This document shows positions 11,901 to 21,771 of a DNA stretch of 64,000 nt, one piece after another (the stretch's first letter is position 1; every line of letters begins with the position of its first letter). The translations under genes were made by a program, and so were the position numbers. The DNA comes from Trichopria drosophilae (lineage: Eukaryota > Arthropoda > Insecta > Hymenoptera > Diapriidae). The notes under the pieces were generated by a model. The model was not told where the DNA came from and ran no database searches. It worked only from the letters and a program-made list of their open reading frames with translations. The stretch spans positions 1-64,000 of the forward strand of contig CM059585.1 in the NCBI GenBank assembly GCA_030407085.1. The letters run 5' to 3'.

Positions 11901-13691
11901 CCACACAATACCCAAAACCGATAATGGAGTACCCTTAAGACCACACAGTGATACGTCAGTTCCCTGTAAAACATACCCTTTACTACGTAGGAAATTCTCA
12001 AAAACGTACTCTTTCATCAAGCACATTACACTACCTGTGTCAATTAACGCACGCAAATCACAATCAGTATTCGCTAATTCACAAACAACTGTCACCGCTT
12101 TGACAGGCCGTATTTTGCCGCATTGAAGTTCTGTTGCTGCAACCTGTAGATCACCGCCTTGCACCTTGGAGCTGTCACTTTTCGTCTTGAGCTTCGGACA
12201 ATCAGGCTTCTTGTGACCCAACTCGTGACAAAGGTAACAGCGAATTTCCTTTGCCCTGCAATCCTTTGCCATATGTCCCAATTTCTGGCAATTTCTACAT
12301 CGAGTTTGATTTTCACCAGACGACTTTGCTTGGAAACTGCGCACCTTGCTGTCACTCGAACGTGTCAAATCTGCTGATCCAATCGACACTCTTCTCATCC
12401 TATCGATAAAGACACTTAGTGTTTCGTCCTTAACTCCAAATGCCTGTGCACGTAGTGTCGGCAACATTATTCCAGCAGCTACCAAATTGACTAAATCAGC
12501 ATCTGGCAAAGTCAACCGCTGTAGAATATTCAATTTTGCATTGACGTACACTTCAAAACTTTCTTTGTTGTGGTCCCACTTTCTCGCTTCTGCTTTTTTA
12601 AGCACTGTGCTAAACGGAACAACTCGATCGAAAAACGATTTTAATCCATCTCGAACCGCAACCCACGACGTTGACACTTCATTCGACTGCCTGGCGTACC
12701 AACTCTCCGCATCCCCTGTTAATCGACCAACAGCTGCCAACAATGTGACATCTGGCGATGCCTGATAGGTATTGGCCACCCATTCAACTCGAGAAACCCA
12801 CTTCACCACACTTTCATCTTCGGACCCACTAAACTTGGGAATCAGTGCGGTTAAATTCTTGACAGGATCTCCACCTAAACCATGGGAACCACTCGCACTA
12901 GAATTCTGACGTGGTAGGTTCTCTCTCAAATGGATGCTCTGGTTCGTCAACGGAAAATTATTTTCGGGCACCACTTGTGCAACAGTAGGTACCTGTAATT
13001 GAGTTAGTCCGATTAAATTTTCAAAATAAATCCGCTGTTCTGCTCGTATCTCAACGTCACGCTGTCGTTGAGCCTCCATAAACTGCGTAAACATATTTAC
13101 AATTACACCCAAAGGATTCGCCAAATTCTCATGTGCACCGCACGTACTTTGACCCGGATTATTAAGCACATTACCTGGAAGGCCTTGTTGTGTCGTAACA
13201 TTCTCCGAACCAATATCGAGTAAAAGCGGCTGCACCTGCGGCGTATTTACCGTTTCCTGGATAAACGTTCTCGAATTCAAACCGTCTGTTTGTAGGTTAG
13301 GTTGGTTCGGCGGCGGAACTGCCGCGGACCTCGTCCCCTCTCCGACGGGTACTCCTTGTGCTACGTCACTACCCCGACCTGCACCTTGAACCGTTGAAGA
13401 TGACGAACTTCCCCTTTGGTGGTGATCGAAAATTCGGTCTAGAAGCCGATCTCGTGGACCCTCCACACTCAAACCTAACCTTACCGCTTCGGTCTGCAAC
13501 TTATCCAACGGAAGTTTGTGTAATTCGTCCAACAACCCTTGCAAATCTTTCCGATGGAAAACTTCCTCGTGTTCCGTGCTCATTTCGTCAATCACCGCTA
13601 CAACTTTTTGTGTCCTTTTTCTTCGTTCCAAATTCTCCGATTTTACCAAAACAATCCCACTTCTGAGGCTGTAATGCGGAATCTCGTTCAT
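8988..13691 (-). CDS. Gag-Pol polyprotein of Gypsy element 1
   Basis: The frame is intact for 1567 codons. In order: a SAP-like motif (about 50-92), a Q/S/G-rich linker, gag capsid region (about 270-440), two CCHC zinc knuckles (465-478, 485-498), aspartic protease (IDTG at 550-553), reverse transcriptase (about 730-900) with FIDD at 879-882 in place of the usual YxDD, RNase H (HTDAS near 1026), and integrase with an H2C2 zinc finger (about 1213-1251), catalytic D1281, D1340 and E1376, and a GPY-type C-terminus (about 1510). The ATG at 13691 lies 22 nt inside the 5' LTR and the probable primer site lies within the first codons. Gag and pol share one frame, so no frameshift is needed. A later ATG for translation is possible. 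Confidence 0.95.
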   Translation of the reverse strand: MNEIPHYSLRSGIVLVKSENLERRKRTQKVVAVIDEMSTEHEEVFHRKDLQGLLDELHKLPLDKLQTEAVRLGLSVEGPRDRLLDRIFDHHQRGSSSSSTVQGAGRGSDVAQGVPVGEGTRSAAVPPPNQPNLQTDGLNSRTFIQETVNTPQVQPLLLDIGSENVTTQQGLPGNVLNNPGQSTCGAHENLANPLGVIVNMFTQFMEAQRQRDVEIRAEQRIYFENLIGLTQLQVPTVAQVVPENNFPLTNQSIHLRENLPRQNSSASGSHGLGGDPVKNLTALIPKFSGSEDESVVKWVSRVEWVANTYQASPDVTLLAAVGRLTGDAESWYARQSNEVSTSWVAVRDGLKSFFDRVVPFSTVLKKAEARKWDHNKESFEVYVNAKLNILQRLTLPDADLVNLVAAGIMLPTLRAQAFGVKDETLSVFIDRMRRVSIGSADLTRSSDSKVRSFQAKSSGENQTRCRNCQKLGHMAKDCRAKEIRCYLCHELGHKKPDCPKLKTKSDSSKVQGGDLQVAATELQCGKIRPVKAVTVVCELANTDCDLRALIDTGSVMCLMKEYVFENFLRSKGYVLQGTDVSLCGLKGTPLSVLGIVWTTIGLRSMPDRVLTVKFIVVTNDSFDVDLILGLDLIITENLKFFYEGSSQECQLVEKNKWVDELSCIMCVNDSNKWENFWERIKDHLDANVPKEERVNLEKVINGFEKNGVELIDDDYVVRINLKDSSIFSYAPRRFSFHERNQIQEIIDDLMARGVIKRSSSPYCSRIVPVRKKDGRMRLCVDLRPLNQRVAKQRFPFPVTEDHLSRLKGKRIFTLLDLKDGFHQIKVHPDDTKYFSFATPEGQYEYTRLPFGFCESPAEFQKRVSKVLDCLIRAGKILVFIDDILIATETYQENIEILKEVLRIFKQYGFELNWKKCKFLKLEIEYLGYIVSQDKITLSTRHVDAITNFPEPVNVKQLQGFLGLAGYFRKFIKDFAKKVAPLQGLMKAGVKYQFSNECRDAFALIKSELTNYPVLRIYDPNAETELHTDASAIGLGAILMQGQDDGKFAAVAFFSKRTNQAEQNYHSFELETLAVVRAIERFHVYLYGLKFKVVTDCNSLAKAYKKVNINPRIARWTLTLQAYDFELVHRDGVRMKHVDALSRIVYLVDSLSLEDQLVYKQQTDPFLKKLAESLEFEDNERFDLINGLVYRKSEKGSLFVVPEAMVTNIIRTYHDEMGHCGMAKTVYGIERTYWFPSLKAKVREYIDNCITCLITSVSTNAKEGEMQLEKECTSPFHTVHADHFGPLEPSPDGFKQILVIIDAYTRFTWLFPCRGTTAVETIEFLDLVFKLYGLPLHVVSDRGPAFMSQELNDYLTNLSVDHRETAVASPWANGMVERVNRFLKSTLTKTVSSLDGWKKELPHVEYIINNTVNKSINSTPSRLLLGYDQRNHSDRSLQDLVRKLNEVEETLVDLRESERKNAEEANEAVRLYNKSYYDKKHKKPTKYKVGDYVLIRNLQPQVGVNRKLADKYKGPYLIGKVLNSNRYVVKDIPGFNRTQKPLNTILSSDKIKKWIREVVEPGTEPECK
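13653..13666 (-). other. Primer-binding site, tRNA-Leu type (probable)
   Basis: TCAGAAGTGGGATT lies 3 nt inside the 5' LTR boundary. It matches the complement of an insect tRNA-Leu acceptor/T-arm as I remember it, though the terminal TGG is missing. It is also coding sequence (codons 9-13 of the polyprotein). Confidence 0.55.
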
Positions 13692-14227
13692 GAGCGATTA
13701 TCGACTCATGGTCGAACTCCAACAAGATGGCGGCGTCTCGCACGTGGCGGGACGTTCGAAATTATAAAAAAAAGGAACAGTGTTGTTGCAAATAAACCAC
13801 ACCCACTAAACTTGGTGAATCAACCACAGCTTTTATTTAGCTTCGTACTCCTTCTTTTCCGTATCCAGATTGTCGAGATTTGTACAGATTCGTAACTCGG
13901 CAACCGTTCCAACTTCGTGCGTAACTTAAAAAATTGAACCGACCTGTTCTGTATACATTCACTTGTGCCTTCCACTAGCTCTTACTGAATATACTTCTTT
14001 AACATGTTTAACTCTATTTTTCTTTTACGGAACTCCGACTGAGCACGTTTTCGGAAAAACCACGAGCTCGACTTAGCTCTTTCTCCTCGACGACCAGAGA
14101 CAGAGTGTTCGCACGCATTTCGCCCGGAACTTCCTGACCGCGTTCCTTTTTCCCCTATTCAATCCGCGTTCGCCAAATTCCGACCTAACTTTCATTTACG
14201 GTATTCGTTTTTCAAAATAATCTTACA
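13670..14227 (-). repeat. 5' LTR of Gypsy element 1
   Basis: 558 bp, no difference found from the 3' LTR. It holds the first codons of the gag-pol ORF. On the - strand it carries a TATAAT-like box near 13760. Confidence 0.95.
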
Positions 14228-14846
14228 CAAGGACTAAAGTGTAACCAATTGATCGGTTAAAGGCGAAATTGGTTTCATTACCATAGAAGAAGCAGGACTT
14301 GATGTTGATCTGGAAAGAAATAAGAACAAACACACAAAGAAACTCGTTCTCTAAACATATGTTAATAATTTATATTTAATTTATATTTACTTATCTAAAA
14401 TTGGTCTTTCATCAAGGAGAAACCCCCTCATTCACGAAGGTTATGTTGACATAGTCTGTCAAAAAAATCTCAAGTTCATTGTAGTGTCAGCACTGCTATG
14501 GACACTCTTCTTTACCGACCGGAGCAGTACTGGGGCGGCAAGAACATTTTTCGGCAAATCGAATTTCGGCAACTCGCTAAATCTCTGTCGCTATCACCCC
14601 CTTCTAGTATATAAAAAAAACTAGATATCCCTAGTAACTAATTATTACCAGAAAAGACAAATTATATGCATGCGCATGTGCCGATGTACACCTCTCACGA
14701 AATTGGAGTTTTGTGTGATTCTTGGTTTGTACCAGTTTGTACCGCAATATGTCAATCCATTGTACTGAAGTATTAATTTATTTATATTAAAGATTCATAT
14801 ATAAAGTTACTTATTTATATAAATATTAAGTGAAAAAAATATAATC
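14228..14846. other. COG6 upstream region and EF-Tu pseudogene 5' part
   Basis: This is the spacer between Gypsy 1 and COG6. The - strand at about 14232-14311 follows an intron-like acceptor (TTTCTTTCCAG) and may be EF-Tu 5' exon sequence. A palindromic CATGCGCATG at 14669-14678 resembles the core of an NRF-1 site and could serve the COG6 promoter. The intact COG6 and the decayed EF-Tu copy would be head to head. Confidence 0.4.
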
Positions 14847-16733
14847 ATGAATCCATCGGGTGAAAAGTCAAATCTTCCTCTTAATCGACGTGTCCACAAA
14901 TTATTAGAATCTCGATTCGAAAATGATAAAGAAATAATGGATTCGTTAAGGGACTTGTCAACTTTTTACACGGAAAATACCTTACATGCTCGAAGAAACT
15001 TACGCAGCAAAATTGAGAACCGTAGTTTATCTATCAGCCAAGAATTTTTATCCGCATTCAAAGAAGTAAAAGTATCGTTGGACGGTATTTATTCCAATGT
15101 GAAAAGTATGAACGATTCAATTCAGGACATGAGTCTAAGACTCGAAGAAAGTAAAACTCGTACCATGCAGCTTGTCGATGAGGCCTCAAAGTTGCACGGT
15201 AAATGTGAAACTTTGAAAATGCAACAAGATGTAGTACATTCCTTCATCAATACGTTCCAGTTGACTTCGGAAGAAATTACTATTTTGCAAGGTACAACAC
15301 GCGATACACCGATAACGCAAGAGTTTTTCCATGTTGTTAATCACGTGCAAGAAATTCATAAAAACTGTCGGGTTCTCATGCAGTCCGGATATCAAAACCT
15401 TGCGTTAGATGTCATGCAAAGAATGACACTCCTTCAAGAAGCAGCGTTAGAAAGACTGTATCGATGGACTCAAAAGCAATGTCGTCACATCGAAAACGAA
15501 GATTTAGTTCCCCTTTTAACTCGATCTATGGGAAAATTACAAGATCGTCCTATATTATTTAAATATATTTTAGACGAATATTGCACTGCACGGCGATCGC
15601 TGTTAGTAAGCAGTTTTATAGACGCTTTAACTCTTGGCAAAGGTTTGGACGGTGCCCGGAATCCTATTGAAATGCACGCACATAACCCGAAAAGATACGT
15701 CGGAGACATTCTGGCCTATTTACATCAAACCATTCCAGTCGAAAAAGAAAACTTACTAACCCTCGTAAAAGAATGTGATAAAAAACTAGTCGCGGATCAA
15801 GTGGAACAAGCTCTCGGTAACATAACCGAAGGCCTGTGTCACCCCTTAAAATCAAGAATAGAACACATAGTCGCAGTCGAAGCTCCGTCGACAGTTTTAT
15901 ATTCCATAACGACTCTTATCAGGTTTTACCGAACAACGTTAAAACCTGTTATCGACAACAGTATCTTCGACTCGGTATTAAGTGATCTGTTGGAATTGAG
16001 CGAGAAAAGTTTCTTCAGTCGTCTGCAAAGAGAGACCCGGATCGCTCTGGGCGAACGTACAGAATTACCCGAAACAGATTTAGTGCCCACCCCGTCAATT
16101 TCTCGACTACTGTTGCTTCTCAATGACGTTCTATCAGTCGCAAACATTGCCGATGACAGGGAAAGGGACATGCAGCAGATTGTTTCGTGCATCATCGATC
16201 CTCTTTTACAAGAAGTCAACGAAACTGCTTCTCGTCTTCCAACCGTCGACATGGCGGTGTATCTTCTCAATTGCATACATCAAATGCAATCGACGTTGGC
16301 CTTGTACGAATATATGGATCAAAGACTCGAACGGTTGCAAGCGCAATCCGATGCCCAAATAGACACCCTTACTTCGGAGCAGGCAAGTTCTTTAGTCGTT
16401 GTGCTGAACCTCGGTCCGATATACACAATTTTGAAGAGTCGTCACCAAGGACCGTTATCTTCCGTCGCTGGAATGGATCCGCTCAGCATCAAAGAATTCA
16501 CCAACAAGTTGGAAGGATTTCTCGTGATGCCGGACGTTCTCTTACTTCCACAAATTTTGCTACTTCAAAGTAACACGCACCGAATGAATATCCAACGTAG
16601 AGCTTCGGAGGTTATTTGTACTATTTACAAGGAATTGTACGACGCTTGTCAAGAACCGAAAAATCTTTACCATAATCCCAGCAGTATTTTTTCTCGTACT
16701 CCCGAAGACCTGTCGAAAAAACTTTTACAATAA
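14847..16733 (+). CDS. COG6: Conserved oligomeric Golgi complex subunit 6
   Basis: COG6 is part of lobe B of the COG tethering complex, which captures retrograde vesicles at the Golgi and keeps glycosylation enzymes in place. The 628-codon frame is a single exon and close to the usual length for animal COG6. The N-terminal half (about 30-170) is helical and coiled-coil-like, with the recognisable run LRDLSTFYTENTLHARRNLR, followed by a helical C-terminal domain (YRWTQKQCR, GDILAYLHQTIPVEKE, LLLPQILLLQSN). There is no signal peptide or membrane segment, as expected for a peripheral cytosolic subunit. The ATG at 14847 is preceded by AT-rich leader sequence. The frame shows no breaks. A candidate AATAAA lies at 16916-16921. 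The gene converges on the dsRNA-binding gene. Confidence 0.9.
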   Translation: MNPSGEKSNLPLNRRVHKLLESRFENDKEIMDSLRDLSTFYTENTLHARRNLRSKIENRSLSISQEFLSAFKEVKVSLDGIYSNVKSMNDSIQDMSLRLEESKTRTMQLVDEASKLHGKCETLKMQQDVVHSFINTFQLTSEEITILQGTTRDTPITQEFFHVVNHVQEIHKNCRVLMQSGYQNLALDVMQRMTLLQEAALERLYRWTQKQCRHIENEDLVPLLTRSMGKLQDRPILFKYILDEYCTARRSLLVSSFIDALTLGKGLDGARNPIEMHAHNPKRYVGDILAYLHQTIPVEKENLLTLVKECDKKLVADQVEQALGNITEGLCHPLKSRIEHIVAVEAPSTVLYSITTLIRFYRTTLKPVIDNSIFDSVLSDLLELSEKSFFSRLQRETRIALGERTELPETDLVPTPSISRLLLLLNDVLSVANIADDRERDMQQIVSCIIDPLLQEVNETASRLPTVDMAVYLLNCIHQMQSTLALYEYMDQRLERLQAQSDAQIDTLTSEQASSLVVVLNLGPIYTILKSRHQGPLSSVAGMDPLSIKEFTNKLEGFLVMPDVLLLPQILLLQSNTHRMNIQRRASEVICTIYKELYDACQEPKNLYHNPSSIFSRTPEDLSKKLLQ

Positions 16734-17184
16734 TGTCACATTTAAATGTACTACTTATTTTAGGTTATGATTAAACAGAAAGTAAACCAACAATTTCATT
16801 TTCCGTTACATTTTATTATTTTTGTTATACACAAGAAAATCGATGAACAAGAAAATGATGACTAATACGAAATTTTATTAACGTCATTGGAAATATTCCA
16901 TTAAAAAGACTCGGTAATAAAATTATACGAAGGCGCCCTAGATTTCTTGTGTGTGATCCCTGAAGACCCGAAATAGAACAAGCCGTACATCTGAGCCTAT
17001 TGTACGCCGAAACGATAAATCGAGCCTACCGAAGTCTTTATGTGCTCAGAATTCAACTGCATGTTTGCCATACAAATACTGTCACTTTAATTACTTCGTC
17101 GTACTTTTGAAATGCTAAATATGCACCAGTAATGCATAAACCTAATTCAGGTAAGACAATAATAGATTCACGTTTTAATGCTAT
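16734..17184. other. Convergent 3' region
   Basis: This is the spacer between the stops of COG6 (+) and the dsRNA-binding gene (-). AATAAA at 16916-16921 on + and its - strand equivalent at 16874-16879 suggest that the two 3' UTRs overlap by some tens of bases. No other gene seen. Confidence 0.5.
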
Positions 17185-20100
17185 TTAGGCCATGGCCACG
17201 TCTTCTTCCTTGTGTTCGTCGGGATATTCCAATCCGTACAAGCCTCGTAACGCTGCTTTGGCGGCACTCTTCTTGGCGTCCTTCTTATTCTTAGCTGCAA
17301 ATATTTATTTATTTATAGTATTTATAGAAAATATACAAATTTATTACACTCGAATCGACAAAAAGTAACTTGTATACTTTGTAACTTACCAGTTCCGGAA
17401 TAATTCGTGCCTTCGACTTCAACCGATAAAGTAAACATAGTGTTGGGAGGATGTCCAGCCCGATTTACTTCGGCGTACACCAATCCTGGCCTCATTTGAT
17501 TCAACAGCATAACCGGATGTACCGTAAGGGCATTTGGTGGCAAAACTTTTGGAATCGAAAGTTTCGGTTCCTTTTTGGCTGGGCTGATCGGGAGTCCAGG
17601 TCTCGGAACTGGGACAACAGTGCCTTGGTTTTGCCATTCCAGGAATAATTTGTAGAGGGCGAAGCTGGCCAATGAACTCCATGGAACATCGTTGGCCTCG
17701 TCGTTAGCTGCGGTACTTGCACTGTCTATGTTTTCTTCCTTTACTTCGGTTTGATTTTCAGAGGCTGGGGTAGCCTGACCTTCTGACTCGGCATCCAAAC
17801 GAGCTTTCATCGCTACGGCTGTCATTTTTTCCAACAGCAAGCTCTTCAGTGCATTTTCTGCGGCATTTTGCCGGGCTAGCGGTTTGGAGAGACCTTGGCC
17901 GACGTATGTTTTTCCATCAACCTGAAAAATAATTTCACGTGTAAATGGAATGTAATCGACTGGCGTATTTAATAACTTACATCAGCGTGCACGAGAAATA
18001 GCGAGCTTGGCATCGTGGATTCTTGTTCTGGGAATGTGAAATGAATGCCAGCTTTCATTTCGTTCAGAACCATAATAGCATTCTTTGGCTGCAGAGTCTT
18101 TCTCAATCGCTGATTCAGGCGGAATCGCTTTATCCTCCGATTTACTTTTACTGTAAAATAATAATTTCGTAAGTATGTAACGAGTTATTTATCAGTCTGG
18201 TTTGTGGAAAGACCATATCAGTATCACAGGTTCACACTGATTGTTCCAATTTATACTCGACAGTGTGTCCACTGGAATATAGTAAATTAGTAGTCTTCGA
18301 ATTTGCGCAGTGATTTGTCATCATAAGTTGTAATTTTATAGCTACAAATACGAAAAATTATGATTCTAACCTGGTCCCTTGCGTCTCCACTTTGGTCTTT
18401 CTTGAGCTTCGCCACCCTCGGCCATTTCTGTATCTTGTTGTTCGTGGTGATCATCCGCTCCGTTATTAACCGACAACGATGGGGGTGCAGGTGCCGGCGG
18501 AATTGGTTCCTCCACTGGGGCTGGTTTCGGAACTTGATTTTGAACCGGGGTTTGATTCTGCTGCTGCTGCTGTTGTTGCTGTTGTGGTTGCGGCTGCTGC
18601 TGAGCAGGTTGCTGGGCGGTCTTCAAGATCGGTTTCAGACGTTGAGCCTGAGGAGTTCCCTGCTGAGTTGGAGCTGTCTTCATCGGCTGCTGCGGAGTCA
18701 GCATTTGCGGCTTCACCTGAGGAATTTGCGAACCTTGTTGAGGCGTTTGCGGTTTCATTTGCTGTTGCATTCTCTGGGGTTGAGGTGTCGTGGGTTGCTG
18801 GGGTTTGAATTGCTGATTTTGCATGTTCTGCGGATTGTTCTGCTTGAAGTTAGCCTGATTCTGCATATTTCCCTGATTGGATTGATAATTTCCTTGCTGA
18901 TTGAACTGTAAAAGACAGGGTGGGTCGCCGCTACACAAGGAACCTCTAACGGTTGTGCTATCCCACCAAGGCCAACATCACATTTGCAACATTAGCATTA
19001 AGACGCTGCCCTCATAGTACGTACCGTTCTATTTCCCTTCGACTATCTTTTGTTTCCCAACTCATGGCAGTCAAGTTTTGTGATTATTCAAGAATTTATC
19101 ATAGTCATATGCAATTTAAATTCTGCATAACCGACAGCCTTTGTAATCGACCAAACACGTCGGTATATGACACGAAAGTAAGTCGCCTCAACCTGCTGGT
19201 ACATGAGTTTGGGCCGAATTTTTTGGGATACAGCGTACGGTAATTCTAGCTAAAAGGGTAACTGGCGAATTTGCCCTTGGCGGAATGCACCTCCTCGGTA
19301 TTGTTGTATAGCTACTTAAGACCTGCTTCGCAGGAAGGGAAAAGGAACCACTAATTAGTACATGCAAATAGGGACATCCTTCTCACTTTTTTTTTTCAAC
19401 CGCAGACTGGAGCATTGTAAGGACCATTCAGACAAATCCTGTACTTTGTTCCGCAATTAAAAGGCAATACTTTTGTATCAGCGGCACCTTCCGAATTGTA
19501 GTTCTGTGACTCAGGCAAGTTTCGGAAATAATATCTTTGTTTCGGAAATGTCACCATGACGACTACATCCGGGAAGTTAGAAAGGACACTACTCAGCTAA
19601 CACCAGTGACTTTTTTGTTATTGAAAGTTAACGTTTTTTCCGTAAACCGACATGTCCTTTTGGTAACAAAAAGATGTCAAAAAGTTACTTGTAGCGAATA
19701 ACTTCAAAAAGTATACGAAAATTATAACTTAATATCGATATTGTTTCGTTTACTAAATTGTAACCGATAGTTAATTTCTAGTCGACTTGCGGTATGTGAC
19801 GAAAGTAATACGTTTTATCAGCATCGATTACGTAGCTTGTCGTGCCAAAAAGACACAATTATTTTGCGATTTTCAAGTGAATATTTATCTGTGTAATGAT
19901 ACACTGCAAAAAATCCATAATGAAATAACCCTCATATAATGGTAATTTTACGATCTCGTTGTAATTTCCCCCCGCTTAATGTGGTAAATTTACCTACATA
20001 TAACGGTAAATTTTACAAGTTTGTTGTAAATTTACTACATTGAGTATAGGGAAATTACAAGCTTGTAAAATTACCATTACATGTGGGTTATTTTATTACG

Positions 20101-21372
20101 GATTTTTCACAGTGTAAGCAAACAAATTTCAAAATCATATTTTGTGACATACTTTTGCCCGTACTTTTTAAATGTGCTCTTAGATTTTTTCACGATGGCG
20201 GATGATTTACAAAAAAACTTAATTTAATTTTTGATCCAATCAGTGATTTCACTTTTTGTTGTAAACAAGCCCGGATAATGTAATTAATCTTTATTAATAA
20301 TTTTTTTGTTGGATTCGTTAGATAATTTAAATGTATAAAAATAATATTTGCATCTATTTACATTTCACGGAAATGAATGGGTTAAAAATTCCCGGTTGTA
20401 CTGTAATTGCGTTAATAAATTATAATTGAGGTCTGCTGTAGTATAACAAATTAAATGTAGTAGAAATTAATCAAAAAACCTTCCATTTACTGCTTATGTG
20501 GAATACTGGACATTTGCGGTTCACAACTCGCTCTGAGAAATTTTTTTTTATGTTTAATAGGTTTAAATGGTAATTAAATCATTGCGAAATTATTTTCATA
20601 TTTAATTACTCAAAAGTTAACATTTTGATAACTTATCGAACAGTGGGTTAGGTAATGGGAAGCTATGATTTCATTGTTTAACACGTATCACTTTCATAAC
20701 TATAAAAATATCCAAAAGATAATTTTGGTTAACTTTTCGACAACATTCCTCTAAATGATTGTCAACGTGAAAGTGAACAGAACTTCGTAAGAGAAAACGT
20801 CACAATTTAGTAACGAAATGGATATCCGCAGAGTTAACTTGTCATATTTTTTCGTGTCGATTACGTTAACTTTTAGTGACGTGTTAGCTGGGTACTTACA
20901 ACAGTATTTTCTTTCTAAAATCTGACTCTAAATTGAACGATGCAATGCATTAGAATTATGCAACAAAATAATAACCGTACAAATGTAAAAATTACTTTTC
21001 AAGTAATTTCAAAACAGAATTTGTGGAATTGATAGATTAATTGTAAAAAATGGAGTTTTTTTTTTTTAAATTGTACATTTAAAAAAACTTGAAGAAAATG
21101 CTTTAAAACAGTACATTTGTACCAATCTTTCGAATAATCTAGTCCCAAAATGTGTTTAAAAAATCCAAGAAATTAATAAAATTATTCGAAATTACATTTT
21201 TTACAATAATGACACTCCAAGCCGGGTTTAAAAATTAAAAAAGTATATGCATACAGCGGTTTCAAAAGTTTGAGAGAGGATTTAAGGATGGAGGAAAATT
21301 CTACTAAAAAAATGGGAAAAGAAATGGAACAAAGTTTGTCAAAATTAAAGACTTACCTGTCCTTGAAATCCG

Positions 21373-21403
<31 letters not shown>

Positions 21404-21771
21404 CCTGATTTCCTTGAGGCCGCATTCCTAAAATAACAATAAAATTTATATCCGAAAATAGAAGGAAGCTTCATGAATTAAAGCTCAACTAAAAAAAAAT
21501 TGTCGCGTTCATGAATCAGACCGAGATAAAGCGCAGTACGTGATCGCGTTTAAAGGACGCCATGTTTTGTCTACCGGCGTCATATTGATTTTTTCCTGTT
21601 GGCAATGCAAAGTTCATGCAATAGGATGCCGCGATAAAAGTTCTCGAGTAAGTATAATATAAAATTAAAAATTAAATATGAAAAAAGAAAAATAGAAAGG
21701 AAAAATAAAAACTTACCTTGATTGGGTTTTTGAGGGTAGTTTCCTGTACTCTGTCTACTACGAGTGTACAT
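17185..21771 (-). CDS. Q-rich protein with two dsRNA-binding domains
   Basis: Six exons join in phase with GT-AG borders: 21771-21717, 21427-21357, 18905-18371, 18150-17981, 17921-17390 and 17294-17185, giving 490 residues. An R/Q start (MYTRSRQSTG) is followed by a polyglycine run (exon 2), a long Gln/Pro-rich disordered region (exon 3), and an acidic stretch. A basic lead-in (RRIKRFRLNQRLRK) precedes dsRBD1 (about 244-304, NAIMVLNEMKAG); dsRBD2 (about 412-480, HPVMLLNQMRPG, basic KNKKDAKKSAAKAA) is split by the last intron. The domains resemble those of ADAR2, ILF3 and insect DIP1, but no deaminase or other catalytic domain follows. It probably binds structured RNA in the nucleus. The ATG at 21771 is the first in frame; a GTG codon lies five codons upstream. 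Confidence 0.85.
18906..19593. other. Intron sequence, no feature seen
   Basis: First part (in + coordinates) of the 2451-bp intron between exons 2 and 3 of the dsRNA-binding gene. No gene or clear repeat recognised. The intron's inverted-repeat elements follow. Confidence 0.5.
19594..20890. mobile_element. Inverted-repeat DNA element in intron
   Basis: The left end reads CAGCTAACACCAGTGACT and the right end, reverse-complemented, reads CAGCTAACACGTCACTAAAA. Both are followed by AAGTTAACG and further similar sequence. Element length is about 1.3 kb with no transposase frame, so it is non-autonomous. It lies wholly inside intron 2 and contains a smaller element. Confidence 0.65.
19901..20115. 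mobile_element. Palindromic MITE nested in the intron element
   Basis: The left end ACACTGCAAAAAATCCATAA matches the reversed right end ACACTGTGAAAAATCCGTAA, and similarity continues through AAATAACCC and GGTAATTTTAC over most of both halves. The 215-bp unit is nearly a full palindrome. No clear target duplication was found. Confidence 0.75.

Larger units (their letters stand above)
8341..14227 (-). mobile_element. Complete Gypsy (Ty3-type) LTR retrotransposon, element 1
   Basis: Two 558-bp LTRs (TGTAATG...TTACA) flank a single long gag-pol ORF on the - strand. The LTRs look identical base for base, and CAAG occurs directly outside both ends (8337-8340 and 14228-14231), a 4-bp target-site duplication. 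All enzymatic domains are present, so the insertion is young and possibly still active. It interrupts the EF-Tu-like pseudogene. The primer site, gag and integrase features suggest the Mdg3/micropia side of the Gypsy tree, but this is an inference. Confidence 0.95.

Noticed and set aside
10175..13895. Several + strand open frames of 60-140 codons
   Set aside because: They are antisense to the intact Gypsy 1 gag-pol ORF or lie in its LTR.
18360..18911. Leucine-rich + strand open frame of 183 codons
   Set aside because: It is the antisense of the Gln-rich exon 3 of the dsRNA-binding gene; CAG/CAA codons read as Leu/Cys in reverse.
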